Source of the DNA: Micromonospora lupini
Lineage (GTDB): Bacteria; Actinomycetota; Actinomycetes; Mycobacteriales; Micromonosporaceae
DNA: 64,000 nucleotides
Reading direction: 5' to 3'
NCBI RefSeq assembly: GCF_026342015.1
Contig: NZ_JAPENL010000001.1
Location: 1,054,001 to 1,118,000 of the forward strand
The notes beneath the pieces were generated by a model, which was not told the origin of the DNA, did no database searches, and was given only the letters and a program-made list of their open reading frames with translations. Made by a program: the position numbers and the translations under genes. This document shows positions 1 to 8,874 of the stretch, piece by piece (the first letter of the stretch is position 1; each line of letters starts with the position of its first letter).

Positions 1-279
1 CCCGGGATGGCGCTGCTGCTCGCGTCCCATGGCGGCGGGGATGTCGCCCTTGCCGTGCCCGGCGGCGGTGAGCACCAGCGGCAACGCCACAAGCGCCCGG
101 TGCCCGCGCGCGACGAGCGCGCCGACGGCGTCGGTGAGCGGCGGGCGGGACAGCTCGATGAAGCCGCCCTCGACGTCGCCGATGTCACCGCGGCGGCGGA
201 CCCGCTCGACGAGCGCGGCGAACTGGTCGACCCCGGCCGCGCTGCGCGTGCCGTGCCCGACGATGACCAGACCGGTCAT
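1..279 (-). CDS. cbiX: Sirohydrochlorin chelatase CbiX-like (partial, 3' end cut by window)
   Basis: CbiX-type chelatases insert Co2+ (or Fe2+) into sirohydrochlorin-type tetrapyrroles in the cytoplasm. The visible 93 residues begin MTGLVIVGHGTRSAAG; the VGHGTR motif with His9 is the family's metal-binding/catalytic histidine. The ATG at 279-277 overlaps the TGA of the preceding cobH-like gene (ATGA), so it is translationally coupled as the last visible gene of the cobalamin operon. The reading frame is open to the left edge, so the length and any second CbiX half cannot be judged. A related CobE-like or ferrochelatase-like role cannot be excluded, but the motif and operon favour CbiX. Confidence 0.85.
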   Translation of the reverse strand, partial: MTGLVIVGHGTRSAAGVDQFAALVERVRRRGDIGDVEGGFIELSRPPLTDAVGALVARGHRALVALPLVLTAAGHGKGDIPAAMGREQQRHPG

Positions 280-872
280 GACTTCTCCTCGGTGTAGAGC
301 AGGGCGTTGAGGGCGGCGGCGGCGACCGCCGAGCCGCCCTTCTCGCCCACGTTGGACACGCCGGGCAGGCCGCTGGCCCGCAACGCCGCCTTCGACTCGG
401 CGGCGCCCACGAAGCCGACCGGCAGGCCGACGACGAGCGCGGGCGCGGCGTCCAGGGTGAGCAGTTCGACGAGCGCTGTGGGCGCGCAACCGACCACCCA
501 CACCGCGCCGGGGCCGACCCGGTCCAGCGCGATCCGCACGGCGGCCGCCGAGCGGGTGATGCCGGCCGCGCGGCCCAGCTCGGCGGCGGCCGGCTCGGCG
601 ACCGGGCAGACCAGCTCCAGACCGGCCCGGGTGATGCCGGCGGCGACCATCGCCACGTCGGTGACCACGGGAGACCCGGCGCGCAACGCCGCCAGCCCCG
701 ATTCCAGGGCAGGCTCGTCGCAGACCAGGTCGTCGACGTACGCGAGGTCGGCGCTGGCGTGCACGACCCGTTCGGTCACCGCCCGGGTCAGCGGCGGCAG
801 GTGCGACAGGTCGACGCGCTCGCGCAGGATGCGGTACGACTCGACCTCGATGGGATGCGCCACGCGGCTCAT
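276..872 (-). CDS. cobH: Precorrin-8X methylmutase
   Basis: CobH/CbiC moves the C11 methyl group to C12 of precorrin-8X to give hydrogenobyrinate (or cobyrinate in the cobalt-early route). The protein is 198 aa, normal for the family (about 200). It starts MSRVAHPIEVESYRILRERV and carries the ERVVHASAD segment with the catalytic histidine at about position 38. A longer open frame extends upstream to 1331, but that part is antisense-type shadow of cobJ and the ferredoxin; the ATG at 872 overlaps the ferredoxin stop (ATGA) and gives the expected N-terminus. It ends with an ATGA overlap to cbiX. Confidence 0.93.
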   Translation of the reverse strand: MSRVAHPIEVESYRILRERVDLSHLPPLTRAVTERVVHASADLAYVDDLVCDEPALESGLAALRAGSPVVTDVAMVAAGITRAGLELVCPVAEPAAAELGRAAGITRSAAAVRIALDRVGPGAVWVVGCAPTALVELLTLDAAPALVVGLPVGFVGAAESKAALRASGLPGVSNVGEKGGSAVAAAALNALLYTEEKS

Positions 873-1066
873 CGGGCTCCTTCGCGGGGGTCGGGCTCGA
901 CGACGCGGATCGCGTCGACCGGGCAGATCTCCAGGCACTCCAGGCAGCCGGTGCAGCGGTCCGCGCGTACCGTCAGGCCGCCGGCGACCGGCCGGATCGC
1001 GTGCGTGGGGCAGGTGCGCAGGCAGGCGCCGCAGCCCTGGCAGGCGTCGATGGTCACGAGCGCCAC
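869..1066 (-). CDS. 2x[4Fe-4S] ferredoxin in the cobalamin operon
   Basis: A 65-residue bacterial-type ferredoxin with two complete CxxCxxCxxxCP motifs (Cys9/12/15/19 and Cys38/41/44/48), each binding one [4Fe-4S] cluster. It starts with GTG at 1066, inside the last codons of cbiG-cobJ (13-nt overlap), and its stop overlaps the cobH start. Lying between cobJ and cobH, it probably supplies electrons to a reductive step of corrin synthesis such as ring contraction or cobalt reduction, but the sequence does not say which; no CobG-type precorrin-3B synthase is visible in the window. Confidence 0.88.
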   Translation of the reverse strand: MALVTIDACQGCGACLRTCPTHAIRPVAGGLTVRADRCTGCLECLEICPVDAIRVVEPDPREGAR

Positions 1067-2874
1067 CGGTACCCCCGGGGTGTGACCATCCGGCCGGCGA
1101 CCAGCCGGGTGTCGCTGCTGCCGACGACCACCACGCTGTACATGTCGACGACCGTCGGGTCAAGGGTGGCCAGGGTCGCCAGGTGCACCCGCTCGTCGGG
1201 GCGGCTGGCGTTGCGCACCACACCGACCGGGGTGTCCGGGGGCCGGTGCGCGGCGAGGATGCCGAGCGCCTTGCCGAGCTGCCAGTCGCGCGCCCGGCTG
1301 CGCGGGTTGTAGAACAGCGCCACGAAGTCACCCTCGGCGACGGCTGTCACCCGCCGCTCGATGACCTCCCACGGAGTGTGCAGGTCGGACAGGCTCACAT
1401 AGGCGTGGTCGTGGCCGAGCGGAGCACCGAGCAGCGCCCCGGCGGCGAGCGCGGCGGTCACCCCGGGCACGCCGACCACGTCGATCCGCTCGTCGGCGTA
1501 CTCCAGGGCGGGGCTGGCCATCGCGTACACCCCGGCGTCGCCGGAGCCGACAAGCGCGACCGCCCGGCCGGCGGCGGCCTCCGCGACGGCCGCGCGAGCC
1601 CGGGCCTCCTCCGCGCCCAGCCCGCTGGACAGCACCCGGGTGCCCGGCCGCAGGACGTCGCGGACCTGGTCGAGGTACTGGTCGAGGCCGACCACCACCG
1701 CCGCGCGACGCAGCTCCGCCACCGCGCGGGGGGTCCGCAGGTCGGCGGCGCCCGGCCCGAGGCCGACGACTGCCAGCCGGCCGCGCGGCGCGTGCCGGGC
1801 CACCGCCACTGTCGCCATCGCCGTCGCCGTCTTCCCGACCAGCAGCGTGGCGTCGCCCGGCCTACCGTCCGGGCCGAGCAGCGCCGCGGCCTCCGCGACG
1901 CTCGGCGTGCCGACCGCGGCGCGGACCACCTCGCTGGGATGCGGCACGTCGACAGTTGCCAGCCGCGTCGCCGGCCAGGTCACCAGGGGTACGCCGAGCG
2001 CGTCGACGGTGCTCAGGATGCCCACCTCGTCAGCTTTGACGTCGGCGCTGGCCAGGCAGCGCAGGCTCGCCGGGTCGAGGCCGGCCTCGGCCAGCACCCG
2101 GTGCAGCAGCTCGGTCACCTCGGCGGCCGGTACGCCCCGACTCGCGCCGACGCCGGCGACGAGCGACGGGGGCCGCAGCACCGCGGTCCGCTCGTCGAGG
2201 GGCACCACCCGATCGGTGACCAGCAGGCGGTATCCGGCGGCCCCGCTGCCGCCGGCGTCGCTGTCAGCGGGGGCGTTGTCGGCGGCGGAGTTGTCGGCGG
2301 CGGCGACGGCCTTGCCGGCGGCGTTGTCGACTCCGGACTCGTCGTGGGCGCCGGCGTGGACGTTCGGGGGCAGGGCGGGCAGCGGCCAGGCGGCGTCGGC
2401 GATCAGCTCGACCGGTTCGCCGTCCAGGATGGCCCGGGACACGGCGGCGACCGCGCCCTGGACGGGCCAGCCGAGGGTGTCCAGGCCGGGCAGTCCGACC
2501 GCGTCGGTGGCGGTGGTGATCACCGGTCGGGCGTCCAGCAGGACGCCGACGGCCTCGGCGAGGTCGTTGCCGCCGCCGGCGTGACCGCCGAGCAGCGCCA
2601 CGGCGTGTCGGGCCGCCTCGTCGACGACCACCACTGCCGGGTCGGTGCGCTTGTCACCGAGCAGCGGCGCGAGGATGCGCACCACCGCGCCGGTGGCCAG
2701 GAACGCCACCACGGCGTCGTACCGCGCCCAGGCGGTCCGCAGCGCGTCGGCGACGCTGTCTCCCTCGACAAGCCGGGCGTGCGGCCACGCGGCGGTCAGG
2801 GTATCGGCGTGCCGGCGGCCGGCGGCGGTCGCCGCCACCAGGCCGATCCGGGCGGACGGATTCCTGTCGGTCAC
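1054..2874 (-). CDS. cobJ: CbiG-CobJ fusion: cobalt-precorrin-5A hydrolase / precorrin-3B C17-methyltransferase
   Basis: A two-enzyme fusion of 606 aa. Residues about 1-355 resemble CbiG (opening of the delta-lactone, acetaldehyde loss), starting VTDRNPSARIGLVAATAAGR and containing FLATGAVVRILAPLLGDK and CLASADVKADEVG. Residues from about 362 are a SAM-dependent tetrapyrrole methylase (GRLAVVGLGPGAADL, LVGSGDAGVYAMASP, FYNPRSRARDWQL), the CobJ/CbiH enzyme that methylates C17 and drives ring contraction. An Ala/Asp/Asn-rich linker at about 180-215 separates the two CbiG halves. The GTG at 2874 overlaps the cobL stop (GTGA) and is preferred over the open frame further upstream. Such fusions are usual in actinomycetes. 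Confidence 0.9.
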   Translation of the reverse strand: MTDRNPSARIGLVAATAAGRRHADTLTAAWPHARLVEGDSVADALRTAWARYDAVVAFLATGAVVRILAPLLGDKRTDPAVVVVDEAARHAVALLGGHAGGGNDLAEAVGVLLDARPVITTATDAVGLPGLDTLGWPVQGAVAAVSRAILDGEPVELIADAAWPLPALPPNVHAGAHDESGVDNAAGKAVAAADNSAADNAPADSDAGGSGAAGYRLLVTDRVVPLDERTAVLRPPSLVAGVGASRGVPAAEVTELLHRVLAEAGLDPASLRCLASADVKADEVGILSTVDALGVPLVTWPATRLATVDVPHPSEVVRAAVGTPSVAEAAALLGPDGRPGDATLLVGKTATAMATVAVARHAPRGRLAVVGLGPGAADLRTPRAVAELRRAAVVVGLDQYLDQVRDVLRPGTRVLSSGLGAEEARARAAVAEAAAGRAVALVGSGDAGVYAMASPALEYADERIDVVGVPGVTAALAAGALLGAPLGHDHAYVSLSDLHTPWEVIERRVTAVAEGDFVALFYNPRSRARDWQLGKALGILAAHRPPDTPVGVVRNASRPDERVHLATLATLDPTVVDMYSVVVVGSSDTRLVAGRMVTPRGYRWRS

Positions 2875-4145
2875 GGGCGCTCCCCGGTGAGGACGACCAC
2901 CGGGTTGGTGGCCGCGAGGCGGATCGACCCGCCGGGCAGGGCGGCGAGGCGGGCGGCGGAGAGCTGGCTGCCCTCGACTGTGTAGCCGGCGGCGCGCAGC
3001 AGGCCCACGGCCGGCGCGACGCGGTCCAGCGCGGCGAGGGTGAGCACCACCCGCTCGGGTCGGCGGGCCACCACCGCGGGCAGGACGTCGGTGCCGCCAC
3101 CGCCGACGAATACCGCGTCCGGCTCGGGCAGCCCGGCCAGTGCCGCCGGGGCCCGCCCGACGACGAGCCGGACGGTGACGGCGTGCGCCGCGGCGTTGGC
3201 CCGGATGGTCGCGGCACTGGCGACGTCCTGCTCGACGGCGAGCACTGCCGCGCCGAGCAGCGCGCACTCGATGCCGACCGAGCCGCTGCCCGCGCCGACG
3301 TCCCAGACCAGCCGGCCCAGGCGGGGCCGCAGTCGGGCGAGGACGAGGGCACGCACCTCCGACTTGGTGATCATCGAGTCGCGGTGGGCGTACCGGCCCT
3401 CCGGCAGCGCCCAGCCACCGGCCGGCGCGGCGGCCGGCTGGTTGTCGCAGCGCATCCCACCGAGCACGACCGGACCGGGCGCGGCGTCACCGGGCGCAGC
3501 GTCGGCAGGGTCGGCGTCGGCGTCGGCGAGGCTGAGCAGGACGTGTGGGTCGGACCAGGTCTCGGTGGCTGCCTGCTCGGGGGTCACCATGCGGACCCGT
3601 TCGACGTCGGTGCCCAGGTGCTCGGCGACCAGCAGGCGGCGGGACCAGCCGACCAGGCCGGCGCCCAGCTCGGCGGCGCCGGCGCCGGGCGCGGTGAGCA
3701 CCGCGACCAGCGGCAGCGCCCGACAGGCGTTCAGGGCGGGGCGCGGGTCGCGGCCGTGCGCGGTGACCACTGCCGCGCCGTCCCAGGGCAGCCCGACGCG
3801 GGCGAACGCGGCGGCCACACTGGACACCGCCGGCACCACCCGCAGCGGCAGTCCGGCCGCCCGCAGCCGCCGGACGATGCCGAACAGGCCGGGATCCCCG
3901 CTGGCCAGCACCACGGCCGGCACCCCGGCCGCGACGGCGGCGCTCAGCCGTCCGACGGCCGGGGCGAGCGGCCCGAGGACGACGGTGTCCGCGCCGGGCG
4001 GCACGGGAACGGCGGCCAGGTGCCGGGCCGCCCCGACGACGAGCCCGGCGCCGGCCAGCGCGGGCGCGAGCGCGGGATGCGCCGGGGCACCCACCGCGTC
4101 CAGCCCGACCACCGTCACCAGCGGATCCGAGGGCGTACGGCTCAT
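2871..4145 (-). CDS. cobL: Bifunctional precorrin-6Y C5,15-methyltransferase (decarboxylating)
   Basis: CobL methylates C5 and C15 of precorrin-6Y and removes the C12 acetate carboxyl. The 424-aa protein has an N-terminal CbiE methylase domain (VTVVGLDAVGAP, ASGDPGLFGIVRRL) and, from about residue 260, a CbiT Rossmann methyltransferase domain (YAHRDSMITKSEVRALVLARL, WDVGAGSGSVGIE as the SAM-binding loop, VFVGGGG). An Ala/Asp-rich linker joins them. The ATG at 4145 overlaps the cbiD stop (ATGA). Its length is that of full CobL rather than of separate CbiE and CbiT. Confidence 0.92.
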   Translation of the reverse strand: MSRTPSDPLVTVVGLDAVGAPAHPALAPALAGAGLVVGAARHLAAVPVPPGADTVVLGPLAPAVGRLSAAVAAGVPAVVLASGDPGLFGIVRRLRAAGLPLRVVPAVSSVAAAFARVGLPWDGAAVVTAHGRDPRPALNACRALPLVAVLTAPGAGAAELGAGLVGWSRRLLVAEHLGTDVERVRMVTPEQAATETWSDPHVLLSLADADADPADAAPGDAAPGPVVLGGMRCDNQPAAAPAGGWALPEGRYAHRDSMITKSEVRALVLARLRPRLGRLVWDVGAGSGSVGIECALLGAAVLAVEQDVASAATIRANAAAHAVTVRLVVGRAPAALAGLPEPDAVFVGGGGTDVLPAVVARRPERVVLTLAALDRVAPAVGLLRAAGYTVEGSQLSAARLAALPGGSIRLAATNPVVVLTGERP

Positions 4146-5293
4146 CGGGGCCACCGCCCCGACGAGGCGACCACGTGCGCTCCGGCGAAGTCGACCATCG
4201 CCACGTCCACCGTGACAGTCGGCCCGGCGAAGCGTCGCAGCACCTGGCCGACCCGCTGGCAGAGCAGGTCCCCGGCCGGGCCGAGCAGCCCGGCGGCCTC
4301 CCACAGCTCGTACGCGTGCCGACCGGTGTTCGCCTCGGTCACGGCGGCGACGAGCGCCGGATCGCCACCGGCGTCGGCCGTCACCGCGCCGAGCAGGGAC
4401 AGGTCCACCGTGGAGCGGGTGTAGTGGGTCATCAGGATCCCGGCGGCGAGTTTGGCGAGCTTGCCGGCCATGCCGACGAAGACCACCCCGGTCATCTCGT
4501 CGCCCACGGCGGCGGTGACGGCGGCCCCGGTGAAGTCACCCACCTCGACGAAGCACACCTCGGGCAGGTCGGGCAGGAGCGCGCGAGCGGCCCGCTCGGT
4601 ACGTCCGCCTGTGCACAGCACCACGGTCCGCTCGCCCTGGGCGGCCATCACGTGTACGGCCTGCACGACGCTGGCCCGCCAGGAGGCGGTGGAGAAGGGC
4701 CGGACGATGCCGGTGGTGCCGAGGATCGAGATGCCGCCGAGGATGCCGAGCCGGCGGTTGGTGGTCTTGCGGGCCATGATCTCGCCCCGGGGCACGCTGA
4801 TCACCACGCGGACGCCGACCTCGCTGAGGTCGACCACCTCGGCCACCGCCTCGCCGATCATCCGGCGGGGGGTGTCGTTGATGGCCGGGCCACCGACCGC
4901 GAGCCCGAGGCCGGGCTTGGTGACGGTGCCGACGCCGGGACCGCCGGCCAGGCGCAGCCCGGGGGCGTCGGTCCAGTCCACGGTGGCGGTCAGCTCGGCG
5001 CCGTGGGTGACGTCCGGGTCGTCACCGGCGTCCTTGACGACCACCGCCTCGGCCCGCACGGGTGGGCTGCCGGTCACCTCGCAGCGTTCCACTCCGAAGC
5101 GCACGCGCCGACCCGCGGGCAGGCCGATCTCCACGTCCGGCTGAATCTCTCCGGTGACCAGGGCGGTGACCGCCGCCTTCGCCGCCGCCGTGGCGCAGGC
5201 GCCGGTGGTCCACCCCGTCCGCAGGGCTGTGGGCCGGACCTTCGCCGTACGGGGCAGGTCCGGCTCGCGCAGCGGCGGCTCGGCGTACGTCAC
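4142..5293 (-). CDS. cbiD: Cobalt-precorrin-5B C1-methyltransferase
   Basis: CbiD methylates C1 of the corrin ring in the cobalt-early (anaerobic-type) route. The 383-aa protein contains the N-terminal RTGWTTGACATAAAKAA signature, followed by VTKPGLGLAVGGPAIN, PRGEIMARKTTNRRLGILGG and ISILGTTGIVRPFS, all typical of the family. The GTG at 5293 overlaps the cobM stop (GTGA). The family replaces CobF of the aerobic route, so its presence next to CobN matters for reading the pathway. Confidence 0.92.
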   Translation of the reverse strand: MTYAEPPLREPDLPRTAKVRPTALRTGWTTGACATAAAKAAVTALVTGEIQPDVEIGLPAGRRVRFGVERCEVTGSPPVRAEAVVVKDAGDDPDVTHGAELTATVDWTDAPGLRLAGGPGVGTVTKPGLGLAVGGPAINDTPRRMIGEAVAEVVDLSEVGVRVVISVPRGEIMARKTTNRRLGILGGISILGTTGIVRPFSTASWRASVVQAVHVMAAQGERTVVLCTGGRTERAARALLPDLPEVCFVEVGDFTGAAVTAAVGDEMTGVVFVGMAGKLAKLAAGILMTHYTRSTVDLSLLGAVTADAGGDPALVAAVTEANTGRHAYELWEAAGLLGPAGDLLCQRVGQVLRRFAGPTVTVDVAMVDFAGAHVVASSGRWPR

Positions 5294-6123
5294 GGTGTGC
5301 CTGTTCCTCCGGCGCGGCCGCCGGTCTGGCGGCGCAGCTCGGCGCGGGCGGCCGGCTCGGCGCGACGGAAGGTGTGGAAGTGCCCGGGGTGGTACAGGTG
5401 TGAGCGGGTGCCCTCGGCGGCGAGGGCCGGTCCGACCAGGAACAGGGTGTGCTTCCACAGCTTGTGCTGCTTGACGGTGGCCTCCAGGGTGCCGACCGTG
5501 CAGCGCACCACCAGTTCGTCGGGCCAGGTCGCCTGGTACGCCACCACGGCCGGGGTGTCCTCGGGGTAGCCGCCGGCCAGCAGCTCGGCCTGCACCTGGC
5601 CGGAGCGGGCGGCGGAGAGGAACAGCGCCATGGTCGTGCCGTGCCGGGCGAAGTCGCGGACCCGCTCGCCGGGCGGCATCGGGGTCTTGCCGCCTTCGAG
5701 GCGGGTGAGGATCACCGACTGGGCGACCTCGGGGACTGTCAGCTCCCGCCCGACGAGCGCCGCGACGGCGGTGAACGAGGACACCCCGGGCACGATCTCG
5801 ACGGCCAGGTCGAGCGTCCGGCACAGGTCCAGTTGCTCCTGCACCGCGCCCCAGAGCGCCGGGTCGCCGGAGTGGATGCGGGCCACGGTGAGCCCGTGCG
5901 CGGCGGCGCGCTCGTACAGCGGCAGCACGCCCTCGATGGGTAGCTGCGACGAGTCGACGATCTCCGCGTCGGGGCGGGCGTGGTCGAGGACGTCGGCGTG
6001 CACCAGGCTGGCCGCCCAGATGACGATGTCCGCGGCGGCGATCACCCGGGCGGCCCGCAGGGTCAGCAGGTCCGCCGCACCCGGGCCGGCCCCGACGAAC
6101 CACACCTTGCCGTTGCTCGTCAC
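5290..6123 (-). CDS. cobM: Precorrin-4 C11-methyltransferase
   Basis: CobM/CbiF methylates C11 of (cobalt-)precorrin-4. The 277-aa protein begins with GTG at 6123 and has the SAM-dependent tetrapyrrole methylase features: KVWFVGAGPGAADLLTLRA at the N-terminus, ARIHSGDPALWGAVQEQ, EIVPGVSSFTAVAALVGREL and SVILTRLEGGKTPMP. Both ends overlap neighbours by GTGA, with cobI before and cbiD after. The C-terminal 25 residues (Arg/Ala/Gly-rich) exceed the conserved fold and look disordered. Confidence 0.94.
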   Translation of the reverse strand: MTSNGKVWFVGAGPGAADLLTLRAARVIAAADIVIWAASLVHADVLDHARPDAEIVDSSQLPIEGVLPLYERAAAHGLTVARIHSGDPALWGAVQEQLDLCRTLDLAVEIVPGVSSFTAVAALVGRELTVPEVAQSVILTRLEGGKTPMPPGERVRDFARHGTTMALFLSAARSGQVQAELLAGGYPEDTPAVVAYQATWPDELVVRCTVGTLEATVKQHKLWKHTLFLVGPALAAEGTRSHLYHPGHFHTFRRAEPAARAELRRQTGGRAGGTGTP

Positions 6124-6917
6124 AGCTTTCCTCCTCGGTGCTCGCGGCGGGCCGGAACCAGCAGCGTCGACAGGTACGGCAGGTCGTGGTCGGTGTCGTC
6201 GACAGGTCCGATCCGTTCACCGGGCAGCCCGAGGCTGCGTCCGAGCACCGCGTCGGCGAGGCGGCCCTGCCGGCGCAGCTCGGCGAGCAGCTCCGGGTGC
6301 CGCCGCCAGCCCTTGTAGGCGACCACGGTGCCCGGCCCGGCGAGGGCGTCGGCGAACAGCGCCAGACCGGCGGTGGCCGGCAGCAGGGTCAGCGGTTCGC
6401 GTCCCTCGCAGAGCGGGGTGCCGCTGCGGGCGGCCAGCTCCTGCATGGCTGTCACGCCCGGCACGGTCGCCACCCGCACGGCGGACCGCAGCGCGCGGAC
6501 GCTCTGCGCCAGGTAGCCGAATGTGGAGTAGACGTTGGGGTCGCCGATGGTGGCGAACGCGAGGGACCGCGCGCCCGCGTCGACCGCGTCGACCACCGTC
6601 CGGGCGGCGTCGTCCCAGGCCGCCGCCCGGCGGGCGGTCACCCCACCCCTGTCGTCGAGGGCGAACGGCAGCCGGCGCAGCCGGTCCGCCGGCACGTACT
6701 CCCGGACGGTCGCCTCGGCCCGCCCGGCGTCCGCGCCCGGCAGCGTGGCACCGGCCGTCGCGGCCGGCTCGTCCCGGTCCGCCATCACGGGTACGAAGAC
6801 CACGTCGGCCTCGCGCAGGATCCGCACGGCCTTGACGGTGAGCAGTTCGGGGTCACCCGGTCCGACACCGACGCCGGTCAGCGTGGCGTCGGCGCCCTGC
6901 CGCGCGTCGGCGTTCAT
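6120..6917 (-). CDS. cobI: Precorrin-2 C20-methyltransferase
   Basis: CobI/CbiL uses SAM to methylate C20 of precorrin-2, the branch-point step from sirohaem to corrinoids. The 265-aa product starts MNADARQGADATLTGVGVGP and shows GVGVGPGDPELLTVKAVRIL, AFATIGDPNVYSTFGYLAQ and ATVPGVTAMQELAARSGTPL. The ATG at 6917 overlaps the cobB stop (ATGA). Length and motifs match the family; nothing is missing. Confidence 0.93.
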   Translation of the reverse strand: MNADARQGADATLTGVGVGPGDPELLTVKAVRILREADVVFVPVMADRDEPAATAGATLPGADAGRAEATVREYVPADRLRRLPFALDDRGGVTARRAAAWDDAARTVVDAVDAGARSLAFATIGDPNVYSTFGYLAQSVRALRSAVRVATVPGVTAMQELAARSGTPLCEGREPLTLLPATAGLALFADALAGPGTVVAYKGWRRHPELLAELRRQGRLADAVLGRSLGLPGERIGPVDDTDHDLPYLSTLLVPARREHRGGKL

Positions 6918-8266
6918 CGGCACGCCTCGACCAGCCGGCGGGCCGCCGCGGGGTGGCCGGCCCAGTGGGTGTGCAGGTAGGAGGCGTGCACACGGCCGGC
7001 GACGAAGCCGTGGTCCGTGCCGTTCCAGCGCCACGCCGGCCGCTCGCCGTGCCCGGGGTCGGTGGTGGTGCGGTGGAACTCGTGGCCGCGTACCGGATCG
7101 CCGGCGCGGGCCACCGGGCTGTCGGTGACCGCGGTCGCCTCGCGGTAGCCGAGGGTGAGCCGGCCGGTCATCCGGGCGGTCAGGTCCAGCCGACCGCACA
7201 TCGGTACGCCGTCCAGGGTCCGCCCGAGGTAGAGCAGCCCGGCGCACTCGGCGACGACCGGCCCGTCGAAGTCGGCCAGCTCGGCGCGGAGCGTGCCGTT
7301 GCCCGCGAGGGCCTCCGCGTACGCCTCGGGGAAGCCGCCACCGATCACGACCGCGCGCGTGCCGGCGGGCAGGGCCGGGTCGCGCAGCGGGTCCACTGTG
7401 ACGACGTCCGCGCCTGCGGCGGTGAGCAGTTCGGCGGTCTCCGCGTACGAGAAGGTGAACGCCGGACCACCGGCGAGCGCGACGCGTGGCCGCTCGACGC
7501 CGGCCGGCCCGCCGACGGCGGTGATCGGGTCCCACGCCGGGGTGGTCAGCGGCGGGGCGCTGCGTGCCAGGTCGAGGACGGCGTCGAGGTCCACCGTGGC
7601 CTCGACCAGTTCGGCGAGGGCGGTGACGATCGCGACCGACTCGGGTGCCCGCTCGGCGACCGGGACCAGCCCGAGGTGCCGGGCCGGCGCGGCGACCTCG
7701 GCGGCGCGGGTGACCGCCCCCAGCACCGGTACGCCCACCTCGGCGAGGGCGTCGCGCAGCAGCGTCTCGTGCCGGGGCGAGCCGACCCGGTTGAGGATCA
7801 CCCCGCCGATGCGTACCGCCGGATCGAAGGCCGCCATGCCCAGCGTCAGCGCGGCGGCCGAGCGGCCCTGCGCGGTGGTGTCCAGCACCAGCACCACGGG
7901 CGCGTCGATCAGCCGGGCGACGTGCGCCGTGGAGGCGAAGTCGCGGCGGCCCACCGCGCCGTCGTGCAGGCCCATCACCCCTTCCACGACGGCGATGTCG
8001 GCGGGCGTCGGGACGCTCGCGCCGTGGCGCAGCAGGGCGACGATCCGCTCGGGCCCGACCAGGAACGGGTCGAGGTTGCGGCCGGGCCGCCCGGCGGCGA
8101 GGGCGTGGTAGCCGGGGTCGATGTAGTCCGGGCCTACCTTGTGCGGGCTGACCGTCAGGCCGCGACGGCGCAGCGCGGCGAGCAGCCCGGTGGCGACAGT
8201 CGTCTTGCCGTGGCCGCTGGCCGGCGCGGCGACGACCAGCCGGGGCAGCGCCCAGGTCGCGCTCAC
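6914..8266 (-). CDS. cobB: Cobyrinate / hydrogenobyrinate a,c-diamide synthase
   Basis: CobB (CbiA) amidates the a and c side chains of the corrin ring with glutamine and ATP. The 450-aa protein has an N-terminal P-loop (APASGHGKTTVATGLLAAL, residues about 15-23), the HKVGPDYIDPGYH segment, and a C-terminal class I glutamine amidotransferase domain whose VAECAGLLYLG loop holds Cys341 as probable nucleophile, with HTHW near the end. Two adjacent GTG codons are possible starts; the one at 8266 overlaps the cobO stop (GTGA) and is preferred. Confidence 0.93.
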   Translation of the reverse strand: MSATWALPRLVVAAPASGHGKTTVATGLLAALRRRGLTVSPHKVGPDYIDPGYHALAAGRPGRNLDPFLVGPERIVALLRHGASVPTPADIAVVEGVMGLHDGAVGRRDFASTAHVARLIDAPVVLVLDTTAQGRSAAALTLGMAAFDPAVRIGGVILNRVGSPRHETLLRDALAEVGVPVLGAVTRAAEVAAPARHLGLVPVAERAPESVAIVTALAELVEATVDLDAVLDLARSAPPLTTPAWDPITAVGGPAGVERPRVALAGGPAFTFSYAETAELLTAAGADVVTVDPLRDPALPAGTRAVVIGGGFPEAYAEALAGNGTLRAELADFDGPVVAECAGLLYLGRTLDGVPMCGRLDLTARMTGRLTLGYREATAVTDSPVARAGDPVRGHEFHRTTTDPGHGERPAWRWNGTDHGFVAGRVHASYLHTHWAGHPAAARRLVEACR

Positions 8267-8874
8267 CACTCGATGCCCTTCTGGCCCTTCTGGCCGGCGT
8301 CCATCGGGTGCTTGACCTTGGTCAGCTCGGCCACCAGGTCGGCGGCGGCGACGAGGCGCGGGTCGGCGTCCCGGCCGGTGATGACGACGTGCTGGAAGCC
8401 GGGGCGGTCGGCAAGGGTGGCGACGACCTCGTCGACGTCCACCCAGCCCCACTTCATCGGGTAGGTGAACTCGTCCAGGACGTACAGCCCGTACCGCTCG
8501 GCGGCCAGGTCGCGCTGGATCTGCCGCCAGCCCTCCAGGGCGTCGGCGGCGTGGTCGGCCTCGCCGCCGCGCTGGATCCAGGACCAGCCCTCGCCCATCT
8601 TGTGCCAGGCCACCGGCGCGCCCTGGCCGGTACGCTCGTGCACCTCGCCGAGCGCCCGGAAGGCGTTCTCCTCCCCCACCCGCCACTTGGCGCTCTTGAC
8701 GAACTGGAAAACCCCGACCGGCAGGCCGGCCGTCCAGGCCCGCAACGCCAGCCCGAAGGCGGCCGTGGACTTGCCCTTCATCTGTCCGGTGTGGACGATC
8801 AGCAGTGGCCGGTGCCGCCGCTGCCGGGTCGTCAACCCGTCGGCAGGCACGTGATTCGGCTGTCCCTGCGGCAT
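8263..8874 (-). CDS. cobO: Cob(I)yrinic acid a,c-diamide adenosyltransferase
   Basis: CobO/BtuR/CobA-type enzymes transfer the adenosyl group of ATP to cob(I)alamin or its precursors. The 203-aa protein has the family P-loop (TGQMKGKSTAAFG, residues about 29-41), the FVKSAKWRVGEENAF stretch and VLDEFTYPMKWGWVD, ending in the usual HPMDAGQKGQKGIEW tail, which marks it as a complete CobO. The ATG at 8874 shares one base with the TGA of the chelatase gene. The 25-residue N-terminal extension is normal. Confidence 0.94.
   Translation of the reverse strand: MPQGQPNHVPADGLTTRQRRHRPLLIVHTGQMKGKSTAAFGLALRAWTAGLPVGVFQFVKSAKWRVGEENAFRALGEVHERTGQGAPVAWHKMGEGWSWIQRGGEADHAADALEGWRQIQRDLAAERYGLYVLDEFTYPMKWGWVDVDEVVATLADRPGFQHVVITGRDADPRLVAAADLVAELTKVKHPMDAGQKGQKGIEW

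Noticed and set aside
307..2985. 892-aa open frame on the plus strand across the cobalamin genes
   Set aside because: Antisense shadow of cobH, ferredoxin and cobJ; Arg/Gly/Ala-rich with no domain, and the minus strand has clear families in the same place. Other long plus-strand frames to 15016 are rejected for the same reason.
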